From: an uncultured Woeseia sp.
GTDB taxonomy: Bacteria > Pseudomonadota > Gammaproteobacteria > Steroidobacterales > Woeseiaceae
Assembly: GCA_913031125.1 (NCBI GenBank)
Contig: CAJWFK010000002.1
Coordinates: 1-64,000, forward strand
DNA length: 64,000 nucleotides
Direction: 5' to 3'
Below are positions 35,803-45,468 of this stretch, piece by piece; the first letter of the stretch is position 1, and every line of letters begins with the position of its first letter. The notes below the pieces were generated by a model, which did no database searches, was not told where the DNA came from, and saw only the letters and a program-made list of their open reading frames with translations. The translations under genes and the position numbers were made by a program.

Positions 35803-38469
35803 GTGTCAGCATTCCATCAAAACATGCAGCGACGACATAGAAAGAAGCAATCAACTCGAACCCCTAAAAGAAAGGGGCATTGGCTTAGCCGGATTGTTCT
35901 TCTGTCATCCTTGTGCATCACGCTCTCGGTCATCGGTACAGCAAGCGTTGTGGGTGCCTACTATTATGTCGCTCCTAGTTTACCTCCCGCGGCAACAATA
36001 GGTGAGATACCACTCCAGATTCCATTACGGATATATAGCCGCGACGGTCGACTAATTGAAGAGGTAGGTGAGCGACGACGAATCCTTGTAACATATGAAG
36101 ACTTGCCACAATTGGTTGTAGATGCTTTTGTAGCCGCTGAAGATGGACGCTTTTTCGAACACCCGGGAATAGACTATCAAGGCATTCTGCGTGCGCTCCT
36201 TCTGCTAATTAAAAGTGGGGAAATTTCAGGGGGTGGAAGCACAATTACACAACAACTGGCCCGCGACTATTTTTTGACACGCGAACAACTTTTTACTCGA
36301 AAATTGCGGGAAGCTTTTCTTGCGTGGCAAATAGAACAAACATTTTCAAAGAAAGAAATAATGGCTCTCTTTTTGAACAAAATGTTTTTTGGCCACCGAG
36401 CTTATGGCGTAGCGGCAGCCTCACTAGTGTATTTTGGTAAATCATTGTCAGAGATCAACGTCGCTGAGGCTGCTACCTTAGCCGGTGTGCTGCCAGCGCC
36501 CTCAGAATATAACCCGGTTCGCAGCCCATCAAATGCAGCCGCCCGTCGACATTATGTTCTGAATCGTATGCATGAACTTGGTCACATAAATGCCACACAA
36601 CTTGAAGAATCTTTAGCTTACCCGCTTCAATCGCAGCTACATGGAACAAAAAATGAATTATCAGCCCCATATGTAGCTGAAATGGTTCGTCGGGCAATGC
36701 TGTCACGGTACGGCGAGGATACTTATTCCGCTGGTTACAAAGTCGTTACAACCCTTGATTCAAAATTGCAGAGAGCAGCCAACTATGCGGTGCGCAACGG
36801 GCTTCTTAGTTTCACGAGACGCCGTGGTTACCGCGGCCCAATTGCCAATTTGGAACAAGGCCCTACAACATTAGCGTCAGCATTTTCTGACTGGCCAGAA
36901 GCAGTCCGTCGCCAACTGCAAGACTATGCGGCTCCTAGTGGTCTGTCGGTAGCAATAGTAAGTGATGTGAAAAATAACAGCGCAGACATCGTATTCCAAG
37001 ACGGAGGTCGATCTAACATCGATTGGCATGGCATTTCTTGGGCAAGGGCATATATAGACGGTAATAGTACCGGGCCAACACCAAAAACAGCGTCTGATGT
37101 ACTTACAACAGGAGATATTATTTATGTGATGCCAATCACTGTTGGAGGCTGGGCCTTAGCTCAATTACCTAGCGCACAATCGGCCCAAGTATCAATTGAT
37201 CCATCGGATGGGGCAATCACCAGCCTTGTAGGTGGTCTAGACTTTTCCCTCTCGAAGTTTAATCGTGCGACCCAATCGGCGCGACAACCGGGCTCGGCTT
37301 TTAAGCCTTTTATTTACTCAGCAGCATTAGAAGCTGGGAACAGCCTTGCTACATTAATTCTGGACGCGCCGGTAGTGATCAATTCATCTGTTCTTGAGCG
37401 CCTATGGCGTCCTGTTAACTACAGTGGGCGCTTCTACGGTGAACAACGAGTACGTGAAGCTTTAGTAAGATCCATGAATTTAGCTTCTGTCCGACTCCTG
37501 CTAAATAATACTGGGGTACGAAGAACGGTAACCCACTTAACTCCTTTTGGTTTTAATGACGCAGCACTACCGCGTAATGGGTCACTGGCCCTTGGCGCCG
37601 GTAATGCTTCACCACTTGACATAGCACAAGGCTATGCGACATTTGCGAATGGCGGTTACGCCGTTAAACCATATGTTATAGACACCATAATCGGTCCAAA
37701 TGAGACGATAGCTTATAGAGCAGATCCTTTTATAGTCTGTACTGAATGTGAGTCAATTGAACAAAAAACTGTTCCGACCCTGAGTGCCGAACCACAAAAT
37801 CTCAATAATAGGCCAAATTCCGACAATCAAGGACTAGCTGCAACTCAGCAACCTTCAGAATACGGCGAAAATTTATTAAATGCAGGAATGCCCCTCGAAC
37901 AAATGATCGAACTTGGTGAAAACTATAGACCAGACGCCACAATAGCTCCAAAACTTTATGAAGAGGTTAACGTTGCGGAGCGGATTATCACTCCACAAAA
38001 CGCATTTCTCATTCAAGATGCAATGCGAGATGTAATTGCAAGAGGTACCGGAATACGAGCCCGTGCACTTCGACGTAACGATCTATCAGGTAAAACCGGT
38101 ACTTCTAATGATCGTCGAGATGCGTGGTTTGCCGGCTTTAATGCAAATTTAGTAAGTGTGGTCTGGGTAGGATATGACGATGATTCCCCACTAGGACCAC
38201 GTGAAGAGGGCTCGCGGACGGCACTGCCCATCTGGATCGATTTTATGGGCACTGCGCTTGCCGGTGTATCAAACAATCGCATGCAGATACCTGAAGGTAT
38301 CATCAGCGTGCGTATATCTAAGGCTACTGGGTGCCCTGCTGATTCAACAACACCGTTTCAAGACGTAATGTTCGAACATTTCCGTGAGGGAAATGTTCCG
38401 GAATGCGCAGTCGACCCTACTGTGCCAAACATTTTCAATACCTCCGACGGTAATTCAGACCTTTTTTAA
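35803..38469 (+). CDS. mrcA: Penicillin-binding protein 1A (bifunctional)
   Basis: Class A PBP polymerising and cross-linking peptidoglycan. The 888-aa protein has a basic cytoplasmic N terminus, a transmembrane anchor (about 28-55), a GT51 glycosyltransferase domain with catalytic Glu in AAEDGRFFEHPG and GGSTITQQLARDYF, an OB-like insert and a transpeptidase domain with the Ser-x-x-Lys motif in QPGSAFKPF, SMN and KTGTS. A CTEC pair after the SMN region matches the CPEC of the E. coli enzyme. The start is uncertain: GTG at 35803 or ATG at 35824, neither with a good ribosome-binding site. Confidence 0.95.
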   Translation: MSAFHQNMQRRHRKKQSTRTPKRKGHWLSRIVLLSSLCITLSVIGTASVVGAYYYVAPSLPPAATIGEIPLQIPLRIYSRDGRLIEEVGERRRILVTYEDLPQLVVDAFVAAEDGRFFEHPGIDYQGILRALLLLIKSGEISGGGSTITQQLARDYFLTREQLFTRKLREAFLAWQIEQTFSKKEIMALFLNKMFFGHRAYGVAAASLVYFGKSLSEINVAEAATLAGVLPAPSEYNPVRSPSNAAARRHYVLNRMHELGHINATQLEESLAYPLQSQLHGTKNELSAPYVAEMVRRAMLSRYGEDTYSAGYKVVTTLDSKLQRAANYAVRNGLLSFTRRRGYRGPIANLEQGPTTLASAFSDWPEAVRRQLQDYAAPSGLSVAIVSDVKNNSADIVFQDGGRSNIDWHGISWARAYIDGNSTGPTPKTASDVLTTGDIIYVMPITVGGWALAQLPSAQSAQVSIDPSDGAITSLVGGLDFSLSKFNRATQSARQPGSAFKPFIYSAALEAGNSLATLILDAPVVINSSVLERLWRPVNYSGRFYGEQRVREALVRSMNLASVRLLLNNTGVRRTVTHLTPFGFNDAALPRNGSLALGAGNASPLDIAQGYATFANGGYAVKPYVIDTIIGPNETIAYRADPFIVCTECESIEQKTVPTLSAEPQNLNNRPNSDNQGLAATQQPSEYGENLLNAGMPLEQMIELGENYRPDATIAPKLYEEVNVAERIITPQNAFLIQDAMRDVIARGTGIRARALRRNDLSGKTGTSNDRRDAWFAGFNANLVSVVWVGYDDDSPLGPREEGSRTALPIWIDFMGTALAGVSNNRMQIPEGIISVRISKATGCPADSTTPFQDVMFEHFREGNVPECAVDPTVPNIFNTSDGNSDLF

Positions 38470-38489
38470 CCAAAAAGGAAAAATGGGTA

Positions 38490-39113
38490 ATGGGTAAGAA
38501 AACTCTAGGTGGTCACGATCGGGCACGTACTGTGCTAGCTCAAGAAGCAGCCCGAATTATCATTGAGCAAGGTATTGAGGACTTTCGGATTGCTAAAAAT
38601 AAAGCTGCGGAGCGGCTAGGGTTGAAAAACTGTGGCTCTTTACCATGCAACACCGAAATTCAAACAGCTATTAGTGAATATTTGCAGCTCTTTGGTCAAG
38701 AATCTCACTTTGATCGACAGTCCGAACTCCGCCGCACCGCTTTGGCTGCCATGGATCTATTAGCGCCATTCAAGCCACGCTTAGTCGGGCCCGTGCTTGA
38801 CGGGACAGCTGCCCCCAATTCTCCGATCAACCTTCATGTTTTCTCTGATACCGCGGAGATGGTTGCTATGAAATTAGATGCCGTCGGCCTTCGTTATCAA
38901 GTGTATGAGCGACGACTCAAAAGTCGCCGAGATCGTACGGAAGCATTCCTCGGATATTGTTTTCAACAGGGAGATTTATCGATAGAAGCAACTGTGTTCC
39001 CTATCACCGGAATGCGGCAAGCGCCAATTAGTTCGATCAATGGGCGCCCGATGAAACGAGCTAATCATGCAGCAGTATGCAAGCTCCTAAAAAAAGATCA
39101 TCCGACTGGATGA
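38490..39113 (+). CDS. Uncharacterised conserved protein, nucleotidyltransferase-like
   Basis: A 207-aa protein of unknown function. The N-terminal 85 residues are alpha-helical ([22 protein letters not shown]). The C-terminal half has the pattern [25 protein letters not shown], then a [11 protein letters not shown] block and [11 protein letters not shown] with INGRPMKRA. The GPVLDGTA-x4-S-x-I-x-LHVFSD segment resembles a nucleotidyltransferase core, but I cannot confirm catalytic residues. It follows mrcA by 20 nt and overlaps the convergent gltA 3' end by 16 nt. Confidence 0.72.
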   Translation: MGKKTLGGHDRARTVLAQEAARIIIEQGIEDFRIAKNKAAERLGLKNCGSLPCNTEIQTAISEYLQLFGQESHFDRQSELRRTALAAMDLLAPFKPRLVGPVLDGTAAPNSPINLHVFSDTAEMVAMKLDAVGLRYQVYERRLKSRRDRTEAFLGYCFQQGDLSIEATVFPITGMRQAPISSINGRPMKRANHAAVCKLLKKDHPTG

Positions 39114-40411
39114 TCCCTGACCCTATCCTCAATATTTAAATAGTCGCGCTCCCTTGGGCCGCTATAGAGCTGGCGTGGACGACTAATACGACCATTTGGA
39201 TCGGTAATCATCTCACGCCAGTGGGCTACCCAACCGACTGTCCTTGCCATAGCAAAAATCACTGTGAACATTGATGTTGGTATTCCAAGTGCTCGATATA
39301 TGATCCCTGAATAAAAGTCGACGTTCGGGTAAAGATTTTTCTTGATGAAATATTCATCGTTAAGCGCAACTTGTTCTAACTCTAGGGCAAGGTCAAAAAG
39401 AGGTGACTCCAAGTGTCCCATTTTAATTAAAACCTTGTGACACATTTTACGTATGATCTCAGCGCGTGGATCATAATTCTTGTAGACACGGTGCCCGAAG
39501 CCCATTAAACGAAATGAGTCTTTCTTGTCCTTGGCTTTCTCAACGTACTTTTGAATGTTGCTTACACTGCCGATTTCTTTAAGCATCCTAAGCACTGCCT
39601 CGTTCGCACCACCATGGGCTGGACCCCAAAGGGCTGAAATGCCTGCCGCAATTGCGGAGTAGGGATTTGCACCCGAGCTTCCCGCCATTCTAACGGTTGA
39701 GGTAGAACAATTCTGCTCATGGTCGGCATGCAATATAAGAAGCAAATCAAGTGCTTCCACCGCTACTTCATCAATCTCGTATTCCTCTGCAGGCACGGCA
39801 AATAGCATTCGCAAAAAGTTCTCAGCATACTTAAGGTCGTTACGGGGATAAATGAAGGGCTGGCCTGCAGTCAGTTTATGAGCAGCAGCCGCAATAGTGG
39901 GTATCTTTGCAATGATCCGATGTGCGAAAATTTCTTGCGCCTCTACACTATTTATATCCATTGTGTCGTGATAGTAGGCAGACATTGAGCCTACCACAGC
40001 CGAGACAACTGCCATCGGATGGGCGTCATAACGAAACCCGTTGAAGAATCGCAACATGCCCTCATTTAGCATTGTGTGCCGAGTGATCGAGGTTTCAAAT
40101 TGGCAAAGTTGGTCGGATGTCGGCAACTCTCCATATAAAAGGAGGTAGGCCACCTCAATGAAATTTGAATGCTTAGCCAGCTGCTCAACCCGATAACCTC
40201 GGTACGTGAGCACCCCGTCTTTCCCATCTATGTACGTGATTTTGCTTTCGCAACTCCCAGTAGAAACGAAGCCTGGATCATAGGTAAAGACGCCACATTC
40301 TTTGAATAGTTTCCCAATTTCAATAACATCTGGGCCGGTCGTTCCTTTACGAATAGGCAATTCGATCTTTTGCCCATCGGGACTTCTCAGTGTAAATACT
40401 TCCTTGGTCAT
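39098..40411 (-). CDS. gltA: Citrate synthase
   Basis: Condenses oxaloacetate and acetyl-CoA to citrate. The 437-aa sequence is of the Gram-negative hexameric type, with an N-terminal beta domain, catalytic His in WGPAHGGAN, His in [13 protein letters not shown] and Asp in NVDFYSG. The ATG at 40411 has GAGGAAA 5-6 nt upstream; an in-frame GTG at 40432 would add seven residues and is less likely. NADH-sensitive regulation is usual for this type but not shown here. Confidence 0.96.
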   Translation of the reverse strand: MTKEVFTLRSPDGQKIELPIRKGTTGPDVIEIGKLFKECGVFTYDPGFVSTGSCESKITYIDGKDGVLTYRGYRVEQLAKHSNFIEVAYLLLYGELPTSDQLCQFETSITRHTMLNEGMLRFFNGFRYDAHPMAVVSAVVGSMSAYYHDTMDINSVEAQEIFAHRIIAKIPTIAAAAHKLTAGQPFIYPRNDLKYAENFLRMLFAVPAEEYEIDEVAVEALDLLLILHADHEQNCSTSTVRMAGSSGANPYSAIAAGISALWGPAHGGANEAVLRMLKEIGSVSNIQKYVEKAKDKKDSFRLMGFGHRVYKNYDPRAEIIRKMCHKVLIKMGHLESPLFDLALELEQVALNDEYFIKKNLYPNVDFYSGIIYRALGIPTSMFTVIFAMARTVGWVAHWREMITDPNGRISRPRQLYSGPRERDYLNIEDRVRDHPVG

Positions 40412-40493
40412 AATTTCCTCAATAGTAACCACCGCCCATCGAAGGTCAGCAACACCCTTCGATACCGCAAGCCGGAAATATTAACAATCAACT

Positions 40494-40511
40494 GAAGCCC
40501 GAGACGGCTTC
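40494..40511 (-). terminator. Possible terminator after rpmE
   Basis: GAAGCC (40494-40499) and GGCTTC (40506-40511) form a 6-bp stem with a 6-nt loop just downstream of the rpmE stop on the minus strand. The following sequence is only T-rich (AGTTGATTGTT), without a clean U tract, so termination would be weak. Confidence 0.3.
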
Positions 40512-40524
40512 TTGCCCAACCTAT

Positions 40525-40737
40525 CTAGCTACTTGAGTCCAGACCGTACTTACGACGAAACTTATCGACCCGACCACCGGTATCAACTATTTTCTGTTTA
40601 CCTGTATAAAACGGATGACAAGCAGAACAAACCTCTATAGCAAGATCTTCACGCAGAGTACTGCGTGTGGTGAATTCATTGCCACAGCTACAAGTTACAT
40701 TGATTTCACTGTAGTTGGGATGTATATCGACCTTCAT
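40525..40737 (-). CDS. rpmE: 50S ribosomal protein L31 (zinc-binding form)
   Basis: A 70-aa ribosomal protein. It retains the four zinc ligands Cys16, Cys18, Cys37 and Cys40, making it the C+ form that also acts as a zinc reserve. Family sequence [32 protein letters not shown] is intact. No Zur-like operator is evident. Its upstream region is the AT-rich DnaA-box segment described separately. Confidence 0.97.
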   Translation of the reverse strand: MKVDIHPNYSEINVTCSCGNEFTTRSTLREDLAIEVCSACHPFYTGKQKIVDTGGRVDKFRRKYGLDSSS

Positions 40738-40837
40738 GTAAGGACATTCCTAATTTTGGGTTCGGTGGTCTCGAAAAGGGCGCGTAGGATAATCTGAAGC
40801 TGCTTCCGCCGCAAGTCTTATGCTAAAGCACTTAACT

Positions 40838-41049
40838 TTATCCACAAAAATTGTGGATAACTCTGTGTAAAAAATCAGCAAGAATACCCTAAGTATCCAT
40901 TTTTAAAGAGTGCTTTTTAGTATGTATACTTTGTGTTAATTTTGTTAACTATATATTTATCAATTAGTTATAATTTATTTTAGAATTATTAAGCTAAATT
41001 TCTCGCGTATCATATAGAAAAGAAACACATACCCTCGACTTGTGTATAA
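40838..41049. other. Candidate replication origin / DnaA-binding locus
   Basis: TTATCCACA (40838-40846) and TGTGGATAA (40852-40860) are two perfect DnaA boxes as an inverted repeat 5 nt apart. TGTGTATAA (41041-41049) is a third perfect box (TTATACACA on the minus strand), and 40864-40872 is one mismatch from consensus. Between them 40911-41000 has 14 G/C in 90 bases. A perfect IHF consensus (WATCAA-N4-TTR) lies at 40958-40970. This is the E. coli oriC inventory: strong boxes, a low-stability unwinding region and an IHF bend. dnaA and mnmG are not in the window, so the assignment rests on sequence and the nearby change in gene orientation. Confidence 0.55.
40958..40970 (+). promoter_or_regulatory. 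Putative IHF-binding site
   Basis: TATCAATTAGTTA matches the IHF consensus WATCAA-N4-TTR at every fixed position and sits within the very AT-rich segment flanked by DnaA boxes. A-tract-rich sequence on its left is favourable for IHF bending. Confidence 0.5.
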
Positions 41050-41118
41050 CGACTTCTGCAAAAGCTTTGTCCATCTTTCACGTAAAGAAAACCAAAATTT
41101 CTCAAATCTTAACTATTA

Positions 41119-42279
41119 TCAAGGCAGAAAGCGCGCCTGCAAATCATTCAAAAAGCGTAGTCCATTGCAGGTCGGACGCCATCGATCCTCGTCTACCCTC
41201 TCCAACAACCCATCTTCTGCCGCGATATGCAATTTGGTTTCAATTAGCAAGGAATCTAGTCCAGTGCGTTCATGAAACATACCAATAGAAAATCCGTCTA
41301 GCATACGCAATGCATTTAACATGAACTCAAATACCAAATCTTTGCCAGCTACATAACTTGAATTATCCACGAAGCATCCAGTTTCTATATGCTCTATAAA
41401 TTCTTGCGGATTGGACGCTTTACGGTAACGAATAATTTTACCATCTTTAGTGGTAATTTTACCGTGGGCCCCCGCACCGGCTGCAAGATAATCACCAAAC
41501 TGCCAATAATTCACATTGTGGCAACAGCGCCTATCACGCTGCGCGAACGCAGATATTTCATATTGCTGATAACCCGCGCGCTTCAATAAACGGTGTCCCT
41601 TATTCTGCATCTCCCAAGTTATATCGTCATTCGGAATGCCTTTCGGTGGACATTTATAGAATACGGTATTCTGCTCAAGAGTTAATTGGTAATAAGAGAT
41701 ATGCTGCGGTGATAGCTCAACAGCATATGAAATATCTGCAGCCGCCTGATCGACCTGTTGTCCAGGTAAAGCAAACATTAAATCTATGTTTATGTTATCG
41801 AACCCGGCTTTAACAGCCCCAGAAAAAGCTGCTCGTATTTCTTCTGGACCATGAATTCTTCCTAGTGCCTGCAACATAACGTTATCGAAACTTTGCGCTC
41901 CAATTGACAATCTATTAACGCCAGCTTCCAAATAGCCTGAAAAATTGCCATATTCAACCCCCCCCGGATTTACTTCCATCGTGATTTCACAATTGCTAAT
42001 AATTGAAAAATGAGCCCTACACTGATCAAGAACCGATTTGATTTGTGCTGGGGTGAACAGACTGGGTGTTCCGCCACCAATGAAGATGCTTGCAATAGCT
42101 CGATCTGAGGCCCGCCGAGCTTCATTCTCAATATCGACGTTTAGAGCATTTGTATAGCGATCAAACGGCGCATTCTCCCCAGCTTTATGCGAATTGAAAT
42201 CGCAATATGGACATTTGCTAACACACCACGGCAAATGCAAATAAAGGGATAGAGGCGTTGAGACCTGAATTAAATCCAA
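41119..42279 (-). CDS. hemW: Radical SAM heme chaperone HemW
   Basis: A 386-aa protein of the HemN-like radical SAM family; HemW members bind and transfer heme rather than act as coproporphyrinogen dehydrogenases. The [4Fe-4S] motif is C-x3-C-x2-C with Cys19, Cys23 and Cys26, and the following residues are DFNSH, the HemW rather than HemN pattern. Other blocks are FIGGGTPSLF, EVNPGG and RLSIGAQSFD. The start is TTG at 42279, overlapping rdgB by 10 nt. hemW-rdgB is a conserved gammaproteobacterial pair. Confidence 0.94.
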   Translation of the reverse strand: MDLIQVSTPLSLYLHLPWCVSKCPYCDFNSHKAGENAPFDRYTNALNVDIENEARRASDRAIASIFIGGGTPSLFTPAQIKSVLDQCRAHFSIISNCEITMEVNPGGVEYGNFSGYLEAGVNRLSIGAQSFDNVMLQALGRIHGPEEIRAAFSGAVKAGFDNINIDLMFALPGQQVDQAAADISYAVELSPQHISYYQLTLEQNTVFYKCPPKGIPNDDITWEMQNKGHRLLKRAGYQQYEISAFAQRDRRCCHNVNYWQFGDYLAAGAGAHGKITTKDGKIIRYRKASNPQEFIEHIETGCFVDNSSYVAGKDLVFEFMLNALRMLDGFSIGMFHERTGLDSLLIETKLHIAAEDGLLERVDEDRWRPTCNGLRFLNDLQARFLP

Positions 42280-42878
42280 ACTGTCGCGTCCTCCATAAGA
42301 TCACGAAGCCTTTTAAACGCTTTGCCACGATGACTGACGATATTTTTTTCCTCGCGACTCATTTCCGCGCCAGTTTTCATACTTCCCACATCGTAAAAAA
42401 CCGGATCATATCCAAACCCACCAATTCCACGTCGTTCTCTTAGTATTTTGCCTCGCCATATAGCTTCAGCAATTACCGCGCGTTTATCATCACCGGAGTG
42501 CACAAATACCGCGGCACAATGGAAACAAGCTGTTCGCTTCTCATCAGGAACATGACGTAACTCGTAAAGTAACCGATCCACATTTTGATCGTCAGTCGCG
42601 CCTTGACCAGCATAACGGGCCGACCACACTCCTGGTCTTCCGTTTAGAGCGTCTACAGCTATACCCGAATCGTCGGCTATAGCGGAAACTCCTAATTGCG
42701 TGGCCGCAAAAACTGCCTTCTGGAGAGCGTTTTCAACAAACGTTCTACCTGTTTCTTCGGGCGATTCCAGCCCAAATGCCGTTTGCGGTAATAACTCTAA
42801 AGCAAAATCATCGAAGATCGCCCTTATCTCTTTAACTTTAGATTCATTTCCCGTAGCTAAGATAACTCTTTGCGTCAC
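42270..42878 (-). CDS. rdgB: XTP/dITP diphosphatase (RdgB/HAM1)
   Basis: Hydrolyses non-canonical purine NTPs (ITP, XTP) to monophosphates, preventing their incorporation. The 202-aa protein has the N-terminal ILATGNESKVKEI, the active-site ADDSGIAVDALNGRPGVWSARYAG and the C-terminal GFGYDPVFY and SHRGKAF. The start is GTG. It lies 12 nt after rph and overlaps hemW. Confidence 0.96.
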   Translation of the reverse strand: MTQRVILATGNESKVKEIRAIFDDFALELLPQTAFGLESPEETGRTFVENALQKAVFAATQLGVSAIADDSGIAVDALNGRPGVWSARYAGQGATDDQNVDRLLYELRHVPDEKRTACFHCAAVFVHSGDDKRAVIAEAIWRGKILRERRGIGGFGYDPVFYDVGSMKTGAEMSREEKNIVSHRGKAFKRLRDLMEDATVWI

Positions 42879-42890
42879 AGCAGTGTCCCC

Positions 42891-43613
42891 TTACCTAGCA
42901 GATGCAATAGCCAAGCTTTGCGCTTCCATTACCTTTTTAATTCCCGAACCTGCTAATGATATTAATGCTTCTAGTTCCTTTCGGTCGAAAGCGTGGCCCT
43001 CAGCTGTACCTTGAACCTCTATGAAACGGCCAGCCTCATTCATGACAATATTCATGTCAGTTTCCGCTTCGGAATCTTCCGCATAGTCAAGATCCAGCAC
43101 AGGTGTGCCACGATAAATCCCAACTGATATGGCGCCAATCATTCCATGGATAGGGCTAGTCTTAACATTATTGTCACTGCATGCTCGCTGCATGGCGATT
43201 ACCAAAGCGACATAAGCGCCACTTATAGCTGCTGTTCTGGTACCACCATCCGCCTGAATGACATCACAATCAAGGGTCACTGTCCGCTCACCAAGTCCCG
43301 AGAGATCGGTCACTGCTCGCAACGAACGTCCGATCAATCGCTGGATTTCTTGTGTTCGACCAGATTGTTTACCCCGCGCTGCTTCCCTCCCCGTTCTCGT
43401 ATGTGTCGATCCCGGCAACATTCCATATTCTGCGGTAACCCACCCCTTACCAGAACCTCGAATCCAACTCGGCACGCGATTTTCAATGCTCGCAGTGCAC
43501 AGCACACGTGTGCACCCAAATTCAGCAAGGACACTGCCATCTGCATGCACAGTGTAATCGGTAAGAAAATTTACGGATCTCATCTCTTCCGGTCTACGAC
43601 CACTAGGCCTCAT
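42891..43613 (-). CDS. rph: Ribonuclease PH
   Basis: Phosphorolytic 3'-to-5' exoribonuclease that trims tRNA 3' ends. The 240-aa protein has [11 protein letters not shown] at the N terminus, [17 protein letters not shown], the phosphate-site Arg in [29 protein letters not shown] and [15 protein letters not shown]. Full length, with no sign of the frameshift known in E. coli K-12. Divergent from yicC across 293 nt. Confidence 0.97.
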   Translation of the reverse strand: MRPSGRRPEEMRSVNFLTDYTVHADGSVLAEFGCTRVLCTASIENRVPSWIRGSGKGWVTAEYGMLPGSTHTRTGREAARGKQSGRTQEIQRLIGRSLRAVTDLSGLGERTVTLDCDVIQADGGTRTAAISGAYVALVIAMQRACSDNNVKTSPIHGMIGAISVGIYRGTPVLDLDYAEDSEAETDMNIVMNEAGRFIEVQGTAEGHAFDRKELEALISLAGSGIKKVMEAQSLAIASAR

Positions 43614-43906
43614 AAATTATTTCCCCATTAAATGTCATTGTTTGCTCTATTAACAAAAGAGTTTCGCCACACATCTCAATAATATCCTCAATTTTCACTG
43701 CGCCTTAAAAATTACTTTTGATCATGGTTCTTCACCATTTTACATGTGATGTCAGCCAACTTGCTGGCCCACGTCGTTCAGTCAGCCTAAAATAAGCAGT
43801 AATTCTTTAACACAAGAAAATTTCATCTTTATTTAGGTGAAGAACAAAAAATTTCATTTAAAATTAGGGCGCTTGATTTTTATAAGAAAGTTACGGCTGC
43901 ATAGAC

Positions 43907-44770
43907 ATGTTAAATAGTATGACGGGTTTTGCCCACAAAATGAGAGAAGCGCCTTTTGGCTTGATAACCTGCGAGTTGCGGGCTACAAACCACCGGTTTC
44001 TAGATATTCAGCTCCGCTTACCCGAAGAGCTGCGCTCTAAGGAAATCGAACTGCGAACTGAAATTAGCAAATCCATCAAACGCGGCAAAGTCGATTGCGT
44101 CATGGTACTGAGACACAAATATAACGACAATGAAATCCAACTGAACAAAAACTTGTTAACGAAAATTGCGACTCTGTTGAGAGAAATAGCAACGATCGTC
44201 CCTAAATCAAAATCGGTCGACCCTATATCTATTTTGCGTTGGCCCGGCGTAATGACGGAATCCGAAATTGATACTGAGCCGGTCTATATAACAGCTCTGC
44301 AGTTACTTCGGGAAACTCTTAGTGACCTAACCCAAATGCGCTTAAGTGAGGGAGGGCGGATAGAAGACATGCTAGCAAGCCGGCTTACCAAAATTGAGGG
44401 GATTGTGGCCAATGTTCGGCGACATATGCCCGAGATACTTGAAACGACAAGGATCAAGCAGCTTGAACGAATCAAGAAACTTGCGATCGATGCTGAACCA
44501 GCACGCCTAGAAACTGAACTGGCCCTTATTGCCCAGAAACTTGATGTTGATGAAGAGCTCGATAGGCTTGCTAGTCATATCCAAGAAGTAAGAATAACCT
44601 TAAAAAATGGCACGCCAATGGGCCGTCGCCTTGATTTTTTAATGCAAGAACTAAATAGAGAGGCGAATACTTTGGGCTCTAAATCAGTTAATGGAGAAAC
44701 CACCAAAGCGGCTGTAGACCTGAAAGTTTTAATTGAGCAAATGCGCGAACAAGTACAGAACGTCGAATAA
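43907..44770 (+). CDS. yicC: YicC-family endoribonuclease
   Basis: A 287-aa protein of the YicC family, shown in E. coli to be an endoribonuclease acting on small RNAs. It begins MLNSMTGFA, with the family blocks LRATNHRFLDIQLRLPE, a central helical region and the C-terminal DFLMQELNREANTLGSKS, a conserved signature with probable metal ligands. It is 4 nt upstream of gmk and starts a run of 15 plus-strand genes. Confidence 0.94.
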   Translation: MLNSMTGFAHKMREAPFGLITCELRATNHRFLDIQLRLPEELRSKEIELRTEISKSIKRGKVDCVMVLRHKYNDNEIQLNKNLLTKIATLLREIATIVPKSKSVDPISILRWPGVMTESEIDTEPVYITALQLLRETLSDLTQMRLSEGGRIEDMLASRLTKIEGIVANVRRHMPEILETTRIKQLERIKKLAIDAEPARLETELALIAQKLDVDEELDRLASHIQEVRITLKNGTPMGRRLDFLMQELNREANTLGSKSVNGETTKAAVDLKVLIEQMREQVQNVE

Positions 44771-44774
44771 CCAA

Positions 44775-45416
44775 ATGTCTAGACCACCTTCCTTATTTGT
44801 TGTTGCTGCGCCCTCAGGTACCGGTAAAACGACTATGGTAAATAGGTTAGTGCAACGTAACACCTGTTGTAAATTGTCCATTTCCTATACAACTCGCGCT
44901 CAGCGTCCCACTGAAAAACACGGTCGAGATTATCTTTTTGTAACCCAAGAGAGCTTCCAGTCCCTGAAGCGGTCTGGAAAGCTTCTCGAGTCCGCTTTAG
45001 TGTTTGATAATTTTTATGGTACCAGCCGATCACAGGTAGAACAGTGTCTCTTGGATGGCCATCACGTTATATTGGAAATTGACTGGCAAGGAGCTCGCAA
45101 GGTCCGCAAATCGATGCCAGACTGCATCACAATCTTCATCTTGCCCCCGTCACAGTGCGAGCTCGAAAACAGGCTTCGTGGTAGAAAGACCGATACAGAG
45201 GATGTTATCAATCGGAGGTTGAGCGACGCTATTGACGACATGTCACACTGGATAGAATTCGAACATGTAATTATTAATGATGACTTGACGAAAGCCGTGG
45301 ATCAACTTGAAGCAATAGTCTTAGGTGATAGGCAAACTAACCCTGCAACAAACCCTCAACTCATAGAACAAATCGAGAATATACTAGTCTCGGCCGCCGA
45401 GATTGGGATAGACTAG
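44775..45416 (+). CDS. gmk: Guanylate kinase
   Basis: Phosphorylates GMP to GDP. The 213-aa protein has the P-loop APSGTGKTT (12-20), the GMP-binding SISYTTRAQRPTEKHGRDYLF spread over residues 35-60, ILEIDWQGARKVR and RLRGRKTD in the lid. An in-frame start 42 nt upstream inside yicC is possible, but the ATG at 44775 fits the family. Neighbouring rpoZ and spoT complete the usual gmk-rpoZ-spoT set that links GTP supply to (p)ppGpp. Confidence 0.96.
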   Translation: MSRPPSLFVVAAPSGTGKTTMVNRLVQRNTCCKLSISYTTRAQRPTEKHGRDYLFVTQESFQSLKRSGKLLESALVFDNFYGTSRSQVEQCLLDGHHVILEIDWQGARKVRKSMPDCITIFILPPSQCELENRLRGRKTDTEDVINRRLSDAIDDMSHWIEFEHVIINDDLTKAVDQLEAIVLGDRQTNPATNPQLIEQIENILVSAAEIGID

Positions 45417-45468
45417 GCGACTAACACTTTAATAGCCGCTCGAAAAGAGCTGCTGGAGCTAGTAACCA

